DNA of 64,000 nt from Amycolatopsis sp. MtRt-6 (GCF_017308975.1 NZ_JADWPD010000036.1:26188-90187); one strand, 5' to 3'. Shown: positions 25,745-34,104, counted from the first letter of the stretch. Notes: generated from the letters alone by a model not told the origin. Numbers and translations: made by a program.

Positions 25745-25851
25745 GGCGGACTCCGAAGATCCGGCTCGACTAGGCCGAACGAGTGAATTCCCCCAGGTCC
25801 GGCGCCGAAGACGGGCAAGGTGGTGAGACCCACGTCACAGCAGGAGGCCGG

Positions 25852-26064
25852 ATGGGCACCCAGCTCCGCATCAGCCGCGAAGACGGCTCACTGCCGTGCG
25901 AGGTCTGCGGCTTCCGGACGATGCACGTGGCCCAGGTGGTCGCGGACGACGGCACGGTGCTCGGCCGCACCCTGGTGTGCACGACGTGCCAGCGCGGCAA
26001 GCCGCGCCCGGACCCGGCACCGGTCGAGTCGGAGGCACCCCCGGACGAGGTCCCGGCCGGCTGA
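25852..26064 (+). CDS. small zinc-ribbon-like protein
   Basis: A 70-residue protein with two Cys pairs, LPCEVCGF and VCTTCQRG, spaced 27 residues apart, which suggests a zinc ribbon. The C-terminus is Pro/Glu-rich. The ATG at 25852 has a perfect AGGAGG site. No clear GGGTA promoter is seen before it. Function unknown. Confidence 0.75.
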   Translation: MGTQLRISREDGSLPCEVCGFRTMHVAQVVADDGTVLGRTLVCTTCQRGKPRPDPAPVESEAPPDEVPAG

Positions 26065-26157
26065 CGACGCCGGCCGCTCGGCATCCGACACCCGTCCCGC
26101 GTACCTGGACAGCCACCCTCCGGGTACACCGGCGCCCCTCCGGGTACGCCGAGCAGG

Positions 26158-26886
26158 TCACGCCGTCGTCGCCACCGCCGCCACGAACTCCGCCGCCACC
26201 TCGTGGAGCTTCCGGTTGCCGTCCTGGGAGCGCTTCACCAGCCGCTGGAAGGCTTCCTCCGCCGTGATCCGGTGCGCGGCCATCAGGATCCCCTTGGCCT
26301 GGTCGATCACCGCGCGGGTCTCCAGCGCGCGGTTGAGCTGGTCGACCAGCTCGCGCGCCGCGAAGTAGCGTCGCGCGCTACGCAGGCCGATCACCACCGT
26401 CGCCGTGTACAGCTCGAGGATCTTGGTGCCCAGCTCGCTGAAGCCGTGCTCGCCGAACCCGAACAGGTTCACCGCGCCGGACATGTCCTCGTCCACCGTC
26501 AGCGGCGCGGCGAGGAAGCTGGCCACGCCCAGCTGCTCCGCCGAGGAGACGAACTGCGGCCACAGGTCCCCGACCGCGCCGACGCCGACGCGGACCGGCT
26601 GGCCCGTCTCGGCGGCGCGCAGGCACGGCCCGTCCCCGATCCGGTACTGCTCGCGGTCGAAGTTCACCGCCCGCTGGTCGGTGCTGGCCACCGTCTCCGG
26701 CACCCCTTCGCGCACCAGGGTGATGCTGGCCATGTCGGCCCCCGGCACCACCTGCACGACGTGGTCGCACACCGCCTGCAGCATCTGGCCGAGGTCGAGC
26801 TCGCTGTCCAGCATCGCGGTCAGCGACTCCATCGCGAGCGTGACTTCGTCCAGCCGCGCGGTGAGCTGCTCATCGCCGCCCGTCAT
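26158..26886 (-). CDS. GAF and ANTAR domain regulator
   Basis: A 242-residue soluble protein. A GAF sensor domain covers about 25-165 (VVPGADMASITLV, IGDGPCLRAAETG, SFLAAPLTV). The C-terminal ANTAR three-helix domain covers about 175-235 (ALETRAVIDQAKGILMA). ANTAR binds paired RNA hexaloops and prevents transcription termination; the GAF ligand is unknown. A paralogue lies at 32.7 kb. No stress-type promoter is visible in front of this copy. Confidence 0.9.
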   Translation of the reverse strand: MTGGDEQLTARLDEVTLAMESLTAMLDSELDLGQMLQAVCDHVVQVVPGADMASITLVREGVPETVASTDQRAVNFDREQYRIGDGPCLRAAETGQPVRVGVGAVGDLWPQFVSSAEQLGVASFLAAPLTVDEDMSGAVNLFGFGEHGFSELGTKILELYTATVVIGLRSARRYFAARELVDQLNRALETRAVIDQAKGILMAAHRITAEEAFQRLVKRSQDGNRKLHEVAAEFVAAVATTA

Positions 26887-27065
26887 CCTGGTGACGCCCC
26901 TTCTTCTTCCGACAGGGCGCTCTCAACCAGGGAGGACCCGGGCGCGCGCCACTAGTGGGCCGCTAGCGCTTTAACGGGTCCAGCGCGAGATTACTGCATC
27001 CCGATCAGCCCGGGCACGAGCGGTCACCACCGCGGCGCGCCGCACGCCCGTTCGGAGCAACGTCG

Positions 27066-27090
27066 GTTGCGAGCCGGAGGCGCGGGGTTA
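27066..27090 (+). promoter_or_regulatory. weak SigB/SigF-type promoter (STAS gene)
   Basis: GTTG-N15-GGGTTA, 90 bp before the STAS gene. Both boxes deviate from consensus. Nothing else is seen in the roughly 290-bp gap 26887-27180. Confidence 0.35.
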
Positions 27091-27180
27091 GTCTCGGTGG
27101 CACGGTTCAACCAGCAGCCGCTCGAACTCCCCCGAGCGCGGCGCTGCGGCCGCGCCGCACCAGGACGGTGGCGAACCGGT

Positions 27181-27546
27181 ATGACCTCTCCCCGAGCCAG
27201 GCACCCCGGCCTGCGGCTGCGCACGACGTGGCCCGCCCCGCACGCGGTCCTGGTGACCGCGCGCGGCGACCTCGACAGCGCGACGGCCGGCGACCTGGCC
27301 TCGCTGCTCTCCGACCGCCTGTGGGCGACGCCCGAACGGCTGGTCGTCGATCTGTCCGAAGTGGACTTCCTCGGGGTGGCCGGGATCCGGGTGCTCCTGC
27401 ACACGGCACTGCAGGCCGGGTCGGGCGGCACCGACCTGCTCGTGGTCACCGGGACGAACCCGATGGTCCGGCGGGCCCTGCAGGTGACCGGGGCGGACCG
27501 GCGGCTCACACTGGCCGAACACCGGCCCGCCCCCGCGCCCGCCTAA
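27181..27546 (+). CDS. STAS-domain anti-sigma factor antagonist
   Basis: A 121-residue STAS protein of the RsbV/SpoIIAA class: VLVTARGDLDSATAGDL, LVVDLSEVDFLGVAGIRVLL, then the C-terminal helix. It should compete with a sigma factor for an anti-sigma protein. The usual phospho-acceptor motif D-S-(S/T/A)-G reads G-V-A-G, so the regulatory Ser is missing and the protein may be constitutively active. The candidate partner is the RsbW-like protein at 29.0 kb. Its end overlaps the convergent LLM gene by 4 bp. Confidence 0.85.
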   Translation: MTSPRARHPGLRLRTTWPAPHAVLVTARGDLDSATAGDLASLLSDRLWATPERLVVDLSEVDFLGVAGIRVLLHTALQAGSGGTDLLVVTGTNPMVRRALQVTGADRRLTLAEHRPAPAPA

Positions 27547-28508
27547 CCGCGCAACGCCGGCAGCAGTTCCTTCTCGGCGAAGTCGAGGAAGCCCTCCTGC
27601 TGGTCACCGCCGATCTGGACCAGCGCCACGTCGGTGAAGCCCGCCTTCTCGAACTCCTGCACCGCCTCGGCGATCGGCTCGATGTCGGGGCCGCACGGGA
27701 TCGAGCCGGCGACGTCCTCCTCGCGGACGAACTGCGTCGCTCCGGCGAATCCGGCCGGGCCCGGCAGCTCGGCGTTGACCTTCCAGCCGCCGGCGAACCA
27801 GCGGAACTGCTCGTGCGCGCGCTTGACGGCGGCGTCGCGGTCGGTGCCCCACGACACGGGCAGCTGCCCGACCTTGCGGCTCGGCGCGCCGCCGAGCTTC
27901 GTCGCGTCCCACTCCTGGGACAGCTCCACCTTCGGCTCGACGGCGATCATCACGTCGGCGACCGGGGCGAACCGCCGGACCGACTGCGAACCGGACACCG
28001 CGACGCCGATCGGCGTCCGCTTGTCCGGCAGGTCCCACAGCTTCGCCGAGTCGACGCGGAAGTGCTTGCCGTCGTAGTCGAAGTAGCCGCCGTCGAACAG
28101 GCCGCCGATGATCTGCACGGCCTCGGCGAGCATTTCGTGCCGGACGTTGGCGGGCGGCCAGCCCTGGCCGATGACGTGCTCGTTGAGGTTCTCGCCCGCC
28201 CCGAGGCCGAGGGTGAACCGGCCGCCCGAAAGCGCCTGCACGGTCGCCGCCTTCTGCGCCACGACCGCCGGGTGGTAGCGCATGGTCGGGCAGGTCACGT
28301 AGGTCATCAGCTCGGCTCGCTCGGTCACCTGCGTGACCGCGCCCAGCACGCTCCAGGCGTAGGGCGCGTGGCCCTGTTCGTCCAGCCAGGGCGAGTAGTG
28401 GTCGCTCATGACCTCGAAGTCGAAGCCGGCCCGTTCCGCGCCGGCGGCGAACCGGACCAGGTCGTCCGGGCCTGCCTGCTCGGTCATCAGGGTGTAGCCG
28501 ATCCGCAT
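27543..28508 (-). CDS. F420-dependent LLM-class oxidoreductase
   Basis: A 321-residue TIM-barrel protein of the luciferase-like family, in the F420 subgroup (start MRIGYTLMTEQAGPDDLVRF, SDHYSPWLDEQGHAPYAWSV, TLGLGAGENLNEHV). It probably uses coenzyme F420; the substrate is unknown. GAGGAGG precedes the ATG. A strong SigB/SigF-type promoter stands 29 bp upstream, divergent from that of the next gene. Confidence 0.9.
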   Translation of the reverse strand: MRIGYTLMTEQAGPDDLVRFAAGAERAGFDFEVMSDHYSPWLDEQGHAPYAWSVLGAVTQVTERAELMTYVTCPTMRYHPAVVAQKAATVQALSGGRFTLGLGAGENLNEHVIGQGWPPANVRHEMLAEAVQIIGGLFDGGYFDYDGKHFRVDSAKLWDLPDKRTPIGVAVSGSQSVRRFAPVADVMIAVEPKVELSQEWDATKLGGAPSRKVGQLPVSWGTDRDAAVKRAHEQFRWFAGGWKVNAELPGPAGFAGATQFVREEDVAGSIPCGPDIEPIAEAVQEFEKAGFTDVALVQIGGDQQEGFLDFAEKELLPALRG

Positions 28509-28536
28509 CGGCGCCTCCTCTCGGTCAGCTTTCCGC

Positions 28537-28562
28537 TTACCCCTGGGAAGCAGCGGGTAACC
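28537..28562 (-). promoter_or_regulatory. SigB/SigF-type promoter (LLM gene)
   Basis: Minus strand GGTT-N16-GGGTAA, with the -10 at 28542-28537, 29 bp before the ATG. Confidence 0.72.
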
Positions 28563-28576
28563 ACCCCGGCCGGGAC

Positions 28577-28601
28577 GTTTGCGGCGCGATCACGCGGGTA
28601 C
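28577..28601 (+). promoter_or_regulatory. SigB/SigF-type promoter (small basic protein)
   Basis: GTTT-N15-GGGTAC, a full match to the SigB/SigF consensus, 33 bp before the ATG at 28634 and divergent from the LLM promoter. Confidence 0.8.
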
Positions 28602-28633
28602 TCATCCCGCGAGACGAGACGAAGGGAGCGGAC

Positions 28634-28963
28634 ATGCCTCAGTCGTGGAGCGGCAAGCGCGAACGCCAGTACGAGCACATCAAGGACTCGGCCGAGGACC
28701 GCGGGGCGAGCACCAAACGGGCCAAGGAGATCGCGGCCCGGACGGTGAACAAGAACCGCGCCCAGTCGGGTGAGTCCCGCCAGGCGAGCAAGACGTCGCT
28801 CAAGGACAAGTCCCCCCAGCGGCGCGGCGGCGAGCGGTCCGGCAACCGGAAGGGCCCGGGCGGCCCGACGAAGGACCAGCTCTACAACGAAGCGAAGAAG
28901 AAGAACATCGACGGCCGCTCGAAGATGACCAAGAAGGAACTCGAACGGGCGCTGGGCCGGTGA
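28634..28963 (+). CDS. small basic protein with HeH/Rho_N-like C-terminus
   Basis: A 109-residue, Lys/Arg-rich protein with no membrane segment. Residues about 1-75 are a basic helical region (KRERQYEHIKDSAEDRG, AKEIAARTVNKNRAQ). The last 35 residues form a HeH/Rho_N-like unit (TKDQLYNEAKKKNIDGRSK then ELERAL) nearly matching the tail of Ku. It probably binds nucleic acid. Similar proteins are often labelled plasmid-stabilisation proteins without evidence. It has a consensus stress promoter and ends 63 bp before the anti-sigma gene. Confidence 0.82.
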   Translation: MPQSWSGKRERQYEHIKDSAEDRGASTKRAKEIAARTVNKNRAQSGESRQASKTSLKDKSPQRRGGERSGNRKGPGGPTKDQLYNEAKKKNIDGRSKMTKKELERALGR

Positions 28964-28989
28964 CCATACCCGAAACCCCTGATCACGAA

Positions 28990-29015
28990 GTGTCAGCATT
29001 ACACCGGATGGGTAG
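28990..29015 (+). promoter_or_regulatory. SigB/SigF-type promoter of the anti-sigma/sigma operon
   Basis: GTGT-N16-GGGTAG. The expected transcription start is about 29021-29022, only a few bases before the ATG at 29026, implying a near-leaderless mRNA and autoregulation of the sigma factor. Confidence 0.7.
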
Positions 29016-29025
29016 TACCTCCCGC

Positions 29026-29475
29026 ATGGAAGAAACTCGAAGCGACAGCTCGTTCGGCGGCAAGCCGACCGTCGACGAGCTGCTCGACGAACTCGTCGAG
29101 CTGCGGCTCCCCGCCATGGCGGAGCAGATCCCGCTGGTCCGGATGCTCACGCACGGCGTGGTCTCGCGCGCGGACTTCGGGCTGGACGCGATCGCCGACG
29201 CCAAGATGGCGGTCGACGAGGCGTGCGCCCAGCTCGTCCAGCTGGCCGAGCTCGGCTCCCAGCTGCAGTGCCGCTTCCGCCTGGCCCCCGACGGCCTGCA
29301 CGTGATCGTTTCGACCCGCTCGACCGACCCGAGGCCCCCGAGCGACCGCACGTTCGGCTGGCATGTCCTGACGACCCTGAGCCGGTCCGTGACGGCCCAC
29401 TGCGACGTGCTGCCCGGTGGAGGTGCGGGCATCGTCACGATCGAGCTGGTGCTCAACCCGGGAACGAGCGCGTGA
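29026..29475 (+). CDS. RsbW-like anti-sigma factor
   Basis: A 149-residue protein with the HATPase fold of anti-sigma kinases: ADAKMAVDEACAQLVQLAE is the N-box helix, and TFGWHVLTTLSRSVTAHCD the last helix and strand. It should hold the downstream sigma factor inactive. The canonical N-box Asn is replaced by Gln and no DxGxG motif is seen, so ATP binding or kinase activity may be lost. ATG 29026 is chosen over ATGs at 28960 and 29008 because the promoter -10 overlaps the latter. The stop overlaps the sigma GTG start. Confidence 0.75.
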   Translation: MEETRSDSSFGGKPTVDELLDELVELRLPAMAEQIPLVRMLTHGVVSRADFGLDAIADAKMAVDEACAQLVQLAELGSQLQCRFRLAPDGLHVIVSTRSTDPRPPSDRTFGWHVLTTLSRSVTAHCDVLPGGGAGIVTIELVLNPGTSA

Positions 29476-30263
29476 GCGGCGAGCGAAAAACCCTCCTCCA
29501 CCGCCCGGACGAATATGCCCACTGCGAGCCGCTGTTCGAGGAGCTGGGCACACTCGACGACGGCGACCCGCGGCGCGAAGTCGTCCGGAGCAAGCTGGTC
29601 ACCGAGCTCCTCCCGCTGGCCGAGCACATCGCCACCCGGTTTTCCGGCCGCGGCGAGCCTCGCGAGGATCTGGTCCAGGTGGCCCGGATCGGCTTGATCA
29701 ACGCCGTGGACCGCTTCGACCCCACCCGCGGCCACGACTTCCTGTCTTTCGCGGTCCCGACGATCATGGGCGAGGTCCGCAGGCACTTCCGCGACACCGG
29801 CTGGTCGGTGCGCGTCCCCCGCCGGCTCAAGGAGCTGCACTTGTCGCTGAGCCAGGGCTCAGCGGTGCTGTCCCAGCGCCTGGGCCGCGCCCCCACGCCG
29901 ACAGAGCTGGCCGAGCACCTGAACCTCGACGTGGACGAAGTCCGCGAAGGTCTCTTGGCGGGCAACGCGTACCAGGCACTATCGGTGGACAAGCCGGTGC
30001 ACGACGACGCGGAAGCGCTGTCACTGGCGGACACCATGGGGGAACCGGACCACGAGATGGCGATGGTGGAGAACCACGAGGCCCTCCAGCCATTGCTGCA
30101 GGAGCTCCCGAAGCGCGAGCGGGCGATTTTGGTGATGCGGTTCTTCGGGGGCTTGACGCAGACTCAGATCGCGGATCGGATCGGCATTTCCCAGATGCAC
30201 GTCTCCCGCCTGCTGTCCCAGACGCTGGAGCAGCTACGCGGAAAGCTGACGGGCGAGGGCTAG
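29472..30263 (+). CDS. sigF: SigB/SigF-class RNA polymerase sigma factor
   Basis: A 263-residue group 3 sigma factor. Region 2 contains EDLVQVARIGLINAVDRFDP and HDFLSFAVPTIMGEVRRHFR. Region 3 follows (ELHLSLSQGSAVLSQRLGR). Region 4 (ERAILVMRFFGGLTQTQIAD then GISQMHVSRLLSQTLEQL) recognises the -35. Such sigma factors use GNNT/GTTT-GGGTA promoters, which are abundant around this gene. The GTG start overlaps the stop of the anti-sigma gene (GTGA), giving translational coupling. The symbol is by class; the orthologue could be named sigB or sigF. Confidence 0.9.
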   Translation: MSGERKTLLHRPDEYAHCEPLFEELGTLDDGDPRREVVRSKLVTELLPLAEHIATRFSGRGEPREDLVQVARIGLINAVDRFDPTRGHDFLSFAVPTIMGEVRRHFRDTGWSVRVPRRLKELHLSLSQGSAVLSQRLGRAPTPTELAEHLNLDVDEVREGLLAGNAYQALSVDKPVHDDAEALSLADTMGEPDHEMAMVENHEALQPLLQELPKRERAILVMRFFGGLTQTQIADRIGISQMHVSRLLSQTLEQLRGKLTGEG

Positions 30264-30299
30264 GAACGCACGACCCGACCGCCCGAAGGCGGCATTTGG

Positions 30300-30359
30300 T
30301 GCGTCCAACGCACCGAAGGCCACATTGGGTGCGTCCAACGCACCGAAGGCCACATTGGG
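30300..30359. repeat. two 30-bp tandem repeats (palindromic family)
   Basis: Two head-to-tail copies of a 30-bp unit starting TGCGTCCAACGCACCGAAGG and ending CCACATTGGG, preceded by a partial third copy (30283-30299). It is the same family as 20181-20263. It sits between the convergent sigF and CHAD genes. The remaining spacer up to 30530 has no gene. Confidence 0.85.
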
Positions 30360-30530
30360 GCGCACCTCCGGCCACACCCCCCTGCCGACCCGATACGCAG
30401 CCGCATCAGCGGCCGGCAGGCCGGGTCAAGGCACGCTTTCCCGCCTTGACGCGGTCTGCCGGCCGCTGAACAATCCGGCGTTCGGGCCGGCGGGAAAACC
30501 CCGGCAGAAGCAGACCGGCAGAAGCCCAGC

Positions 30531-32039
30531 TCACCCCAGCCAACCAGGCCGTTCTCCCTTCCGCACGCGCCGCCACTCCCCCAGAAACCGCTCCCGCAAC
30601 TCCCCAGCCCGCCCGGCATCCCGCGCATGGAGCATTCCGAACGTGAAGGTGTTCTGCCCCTCACCATGCCCGGCAACAGCAAGCTGCCGCAGCACACCCC
30701 GCCCCACAACAGTGTCCTGATGCTCCCCCAGCGTCCCCTGAACAGCCTTCACGTTCTTCCGCCACGCCCGCAGCTTCTTCCCATAAACAGGCTTCACGAC
30801 ATCGGCGGCATACCGAGCCCGCTTCGCCTTCTTCCGCACATCGTGCAGCGCCCTCTCAAGCTCTTCACCAACCAACCCCCGCGCCGCAGCTTCGGCACGG
30901 CTCAGCTTCGAAGCGGCTTTCCGCACCGGCTTACGCAGCCCGGTCTTCGCCGGCTTACGCGCGGCAGCGGTCAACACCGGCTCCTCCACCAAAGCATCCA
31001 GCGCACGCAGGACCCCGAGATACCGCTTGGAAGTCAACGCAGTCAAAGCCCGAGCCCGCCCTTCCTCCGCCTCCCGCGCGAAGTACCGGGTAAGAAACTG
31101 CCGCAACGGGCCGAAAACCAGCTCCGAAGGCACATCGTCAAGCTGCGCCCGCAGCCGCGCCTCGACGACCTCGGTATCCCGAGCCGGCGACAGCTGACGC
31201 CCCAGCCACCGCAGCTCGCCCGCGACCGGCCCCGCCTCGACCAGAGCCCCGAACGTCCGCAGCGTGCTCCGCAGCTTCCGGATGGCAACACGCATCTGGT
31301 GCACCGAATCGTCGACGTCCAGCCGAACCCCGACGTCCGCCCGGCGCAACCGGCCGTACTGCTCCCGCAAAGCGGCCACCACGACATCCCCCGCGGACGG
31401 CTTCTTCCCCAGCCGCGCCGCCGCCGGCACCCGGTCACCGACAAGCCGCCGCAGCTTGGACGGCCAAGGCGACGCCGAAGCGCCGGCCGCGACCAGCGCC
31501 CGGTCGAACTCCCCGAGCAACCCGGGATCGGCCGACGGATCCAGCTCGAGTTCCAGCTCGCGCCACGAGTCGAGCCGCACGGTCTCACCGCCGACCTCGC
31601 CCGTCACGTGATCGTCGGTCAAGATCGCGATGGTCCCGCCATCGGCACCGGCCAGCCGATGGGCGAACCGAACGGTCCGCAAGCGCGCGATCGGCACCAG
31701 CTTCTCCCCCAGCGTGTACGCCTGCACGAGCCGCCGCAGCCGGCCCGGCACCTTGTTCGGGTCGCCGCCCAGCGGGAGCTGCAGCTCCTGGCGCTCGTCG
31801 GCCGACACCGGCAGCTTCAGGTGCCAGCCCGCGTCGGGCCCACCGACGCGCCGCCGCAGCGTGATGCCGCCGCGGGCCAGCCGGAACGTCTCCGTGTCGT
31901 AGTAGGACGCGTCGAGGACGTGCTCGACCGGGTCGTCCTGGGTTTCGACGCCGCCGACGCCGATCAGGCGGGGCACGCCGCTGCCCGCGACGATCTCGTA
32001 CTTGCGTTCGCGCTCGGTCACCGCGGACGGCGCTGCCAT
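30531..32039 (-). CDS. CYTH and CHAD domain protein
   Basis: A 502-residue protein. The N-terminal CYTH domain (about 7-200) has the ERERKYEI signature and the charged tunnel strands (YYDTETFRLARGGITLRRR). The C-terminal CHAD domain (about 215-490) is helical with conserved His (VHQMRVAIRKLRSTLRTF, LHDVRKKAKRARYAADVV). CYTH enzymes act on triphosphates or polyphosphate, and CHAD binds polyphosphate granules, so a polyphosphate-related role in stress is likely. A GGGTAT promoter lies 35 bp before the ATG. Confidence 0.9.
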   Translation of the reverse strand: MAAPSAVTERERKYEIVAGSGVPRLIGVGGVETQDDPVEHVLDASYYDTETFRLARGGITLRRRVGGPDAGWHLKLPVSADERQELQLPLGGDPNKVPGRLRRLVQAYTLGEKLVPIARLRTVRFAHRLAGADGGTIAILTDDHVTGEVGGETVRLDSWRELELELDPSADPGLLGEFDRALVAAGASASPWPSKLRRLVGDRVPAAARLGKKPSAGDVVVAALREQYGRLRRADVGVRLDVDDSVHQMRVAIRKLRSTLRTFGALVEAGPVAGELRWLGRQLSPARDTEVVEARLRAQLDDVPSELVFGPLRQFLTRYFAREAEEGRARALTALTSKRYLGVLRALDALVEEPVLTAAARKPAKTGLRKPVRKAASKLSRAEAAARGLVGEELERALHDVRKKAKRARYAADVVKPVYGKKLRAWRKNVKAVQGTLGEHQDTVVGRGVLRQLAVAGHGEGQNTFTFGMLHARDAGRAGELRERFLGEWRRVRKGERPGWLG

Positions 32040-32074
32040 GGTTCGTCCTCTCTGGGGCCGGGTTCACCGCAGGG

Positions 32075-32100
32075 ATACCCGCACGGCGTCCGGCCGACAC
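32075..32100 (-). promoter_or_regulatory. SigB/SigF-type promoter (CYTH-CHAD gene)
   Basis: Minus strand GTGT-N16-GGGTAT, with the -10 at 32080-32075, 36 bp before the ATG. Confidence 0.75.
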
Positions 32101-32101
32101 G

Positions 32102-32127
32102 GGATTCGGTGCCGGAGCAGCGGGTAT
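32102..32127 (+). promoter_or_regulatory. SigB/SigF-type promoter (hemerythrin gene)
   Basis: GGAT-N16-GGGTAT, fitting GNNT-N16-GGGTAT, 38 bp before the ATG at 32165 and back to back with the CHAD promoter. Confidence 0.65.
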
Positions 32128-32164
32128 CCGGTTCTGCCAACCCGAGCCCGGACCAGGAGAGTGC

Positions 32165-32686
32165 ATGAACGGCAACCAGCCCGCAACCGATCTGACGACC
32201 ATCCTCGCCGGCGACCACCGCGAGCTCGACCGGCTCTGCACCGAGCTCGAGCTCGGCCAAGGCAGTCCGGAGAACCGCAAGGACCTCGCCGACCACCTGA
32301 TCGCGGAGCTGGTCCGGCACGCCGTCGCCGAAGAGCCCTTCCTCGACGGCGACGGCGATCTCGCCGAAGCCGACGGCCTGATGCGGCAGCTCGAAGGCGC
32401 GGGACCGCAGGAGCCGCGGTTCGAGCGCCTGCTGGGCGGGCTGATCCGCGCCATCCGGCGGCACGTCCGCGAGGAAGGGCCCGCGGTCGTGCGCGAGATC
32501 CGGCGTACCTGTTCCGCCGAGCGGCAGGCCGAACTGGGCAGAGCCGTCGTCGAGAGCCGCGATGCCGCGCCGACGCTTCCCCACCCGGATCTCGCCGACC
32601 GCATGCCGCAGGCCGATCAGCTGTGGCCGGGACCGGGATTCGTCGACCGGGCCCGTGCCGCGCTGCGGACCCCGGCATCGGGTTGA
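32165..32686 (+). CDS. hemerythrin HHE-domain protein
   Basis: A 173-residue four-helix protein of the hemerythrin cation-binding family: TTILAGDHRELDRLCTELE, LVRHAVAEEPFLDG and IRAIRRHVREEGPAVVREI carry the metal-ligand His and Glu. It probably binds a di-iron centre and senses or handles oxygen, NO or peroxide. The ATG follows CAGGAGAG. Its end lies 41 bp before the next gene. Confidence 0.88.
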   Translation: MNGNQPATDLTTILAGDHRELDRLCTELELGQGSPENRKDLADHLIAELVRHAVAEEPFLDGDGDLAEADGLMRQLEGAGPQEPRFERLLGGLIRAIRRHVREEGPAVVREIRRTCSAERQAELGRAVVESRDAAPTLPHPDLADRMPQADQLWPGPGFVDRARAALRTPASG

Positions 32687-32727
32687 ATGGGAGGCTGGCC
32701 ACCCATACCGAAGGACAGCGAGGATCC

Positions 32728-33528
32728 ATGAGCGTCGGCGAAGAGGAGTGGGCCCGGGAACGGGCCGGGTTCGGGCAGGACGGTGAACCGGCGCCGGGGC
32801 TGCTGGCGGGGCAGTTCGCCGATCTCACGCGAACCCTGCTCGACGCGACGCCGACCGTCGGCGGCGTGCTCAAGCTCGTCGTCGGCGCCGCGACCGCGCT
32901 CGTGCCGGGCGCCGACCTGGTCAGCGTCACCCTGCGGGACGCCGACGGCGCGTTCCACACCCCGGTCGAAACGGACGCGGTCGCCGAGCGGCTGGACCAG
33001 GTGCAGTACGACCACCGCGAAGGCCCGTGCGTCGAATCGGCCCGCCCGGACGGCCCGGCCGTCGCCTGGTCGCAGGACCTGGGCCGGGACCCGCGCTGGC
33101 CGGTGTTCGGCCCGGCCGCCGCCCGCCACGGCTACCACTCGGTGCTGGCCACGGCCCTGCTGCCGGACGCCCGCCCGCCCCGGCTTTCCGGCGCGCTCAA
33201 CATCTATTCGCGCACGCCCGGCGCGTTCGACGCGCGGGCGATCGACCTCGCGCTGCTGCTGGCGACGCACGCGTCGCTGGCCCTCGCCCACACCCAGGCC
33301 GTGGCCTCCGCGGAGCTGGAGTCGGCGCACCTGCGCCGCGCGGTCGACAGCCGCGACGTCATCGGTCAGGCGAAGGGCATCCTGATGCAGCGCCGCGGCA
33401 TCAGCGCCGACGAGGCCTTCGACGTGCTGCGCCGCGCGTCGCAGGACCTGAACGTCAAGCTCGCCGACCTGGCCAGGACGCTGGCCTCGCGGCACACCGA
33501 GGTGGATCTGCCGGCTTCCGAAGGCTGA
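32728..33528 (+). CDS. GAF and ANTAR domain regulator
   Basis: A 266-residue paralogue of the GAF-ANTAR protein at 26.2 kb. The GAF domain spans about 30-180 (ALVPGADLVSVTLRD, YDHREGPCVESARPDG, SVLATALLPD). The ANTAR domain spans about 190-250 (VDSRDVIGQAKGILMQRRG). It may be co-transcribed with the hemerythrin gene; no separate GGGTA promoter of quality is seen. A terminator hairpin follows at once. Confidence 0.9.
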   Translation: MSVGEEEWARERAGFGQDGEPAPGLLAGQFADLTRTLLDATPTVGGVLKLVVGAATALVPGADLVSVTLRDADGAFHTPVETDAVAERLDQVQYDHREGPCVESARPDGPAVAWSQDLGRDPRWPVFGPAAARHGYHSVLATALLPDARPPRLSGALNIYSRTPGAFDARAIDLALLLATHASLALAHTQAVASAELESAHLRRAVDSRDVIGQAKGILMQRRGISADEAFDVLRRASQDLNVKLADLARTLASRHTEVDLPASEG

Positions 33529-33533
33529 CACGC

Positions 33534-33578
33534 CGAAGGCGCCACCTTCCCGGGAAAGTGGCGCCTTCGATCGCTTTT
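33534..33578. terminator. hairpin terminator with T-run
   Basis: Arms CGAAGGCGCCAC (33534-33545) and GTGGCGCCTTCG (33558-33569), a 12-nt loop, then ATCGCTTTTTA. It ends the GAF-ANTAR gene and reaches the stop of the convergent gene. It resembles the hairpin at 46040. Confidence 0.85.
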
Positions 33579-34042
33579 TACTGGGCCGAATAGGGAGACC
33601 GGTTCTCCAGCGACGGGCTGGCGGTCGGGTACCGGCCGTCCTGGCCCGGCACCGGGGCGACCGTCGGACCCTGCTCCGCCTCCGCTCGCGGGCGGGGGCC
33701 GCGCTGGACGACCGCCTCCACTTCCTGCTCACCGCGGATGCGGGCCAGGACGCCGAGGGTGATCGCGTGGGCCAGGGCGAGGATCAGCAGCAGCACGCCG
33801 ATCCGGCCGACGACGCCGGGCAGGTCGCTGCTGCCCATTTCGATGGTCGAGATCAGGGCGAGCACACCCAGCGTCGCGAGGTGGAACAGCACCGTGACCA
33901 GGCGGGTCATCGACGCGCCCGCCGCCGGGTCGCCGTAGGAGTTCTCCAGGTACCGGCGGCCGCTGCGGTAGATGATCTGCCCGTCTATCAGGACCAGCGC
34001 AACGCCGATCGCGAGGAACGACAGGTACGCGTTCGTGGTCAT
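33578..34042 (-). CDS. membrane protein of unknown function
   Basis: A 154-residue protein with three or four predicted membrane helices (about 7-22, 48-65 and 80-100; a first amphipathic region LEDNSY-like follows helix 1). Its C-terminal 50 residues are polar and Pro/Arg-rich. I do not recognise the family. Its promoter is a perfect match to the SigB/SigF consensus, so it is probably a stress-induced envelope protein. Confidence 0.75.
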   Translation of the reverse strand: MTTNAYLSFLAIGVALVLIDGQIIYRSGRRYLENSYGDPAAGASMTRLVTVLFHLATLGVLALISTIEMGSSDLPGVVGRIGVLLLILALAHAITLGVLARIRGEQEVEAVVQRGPRPRAEAEQGPTVAPVPGQDGRYPTASPSLENRSPYSAQ

Positions 34043-34078
34043 GCCGGACGCTCCTTCCTGGGGGACCTTGCCGGAGGA

Positions 34079-34104
34079 ATACCCGGCAGGTCGCGCAGGG
34101 AAAC
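34079..34104 (-). promoter_or_regulatory. SigB/SigF-type promoter (membrane protein)
   Basis: Minus strand GTTT-N16-GGGTAT, with the -10 at 34084-34079. This is the closest match to consensus in the window. Confidence 0.82.

Noticed and set aside
26118..26150. Two GGGTAC boxes in the spacer after the small zinc-ribbon gene
   Set aside because: No gene starts downstream on that strand; they look like a chance tandem repeat (CCTCCGGGTAC twice).
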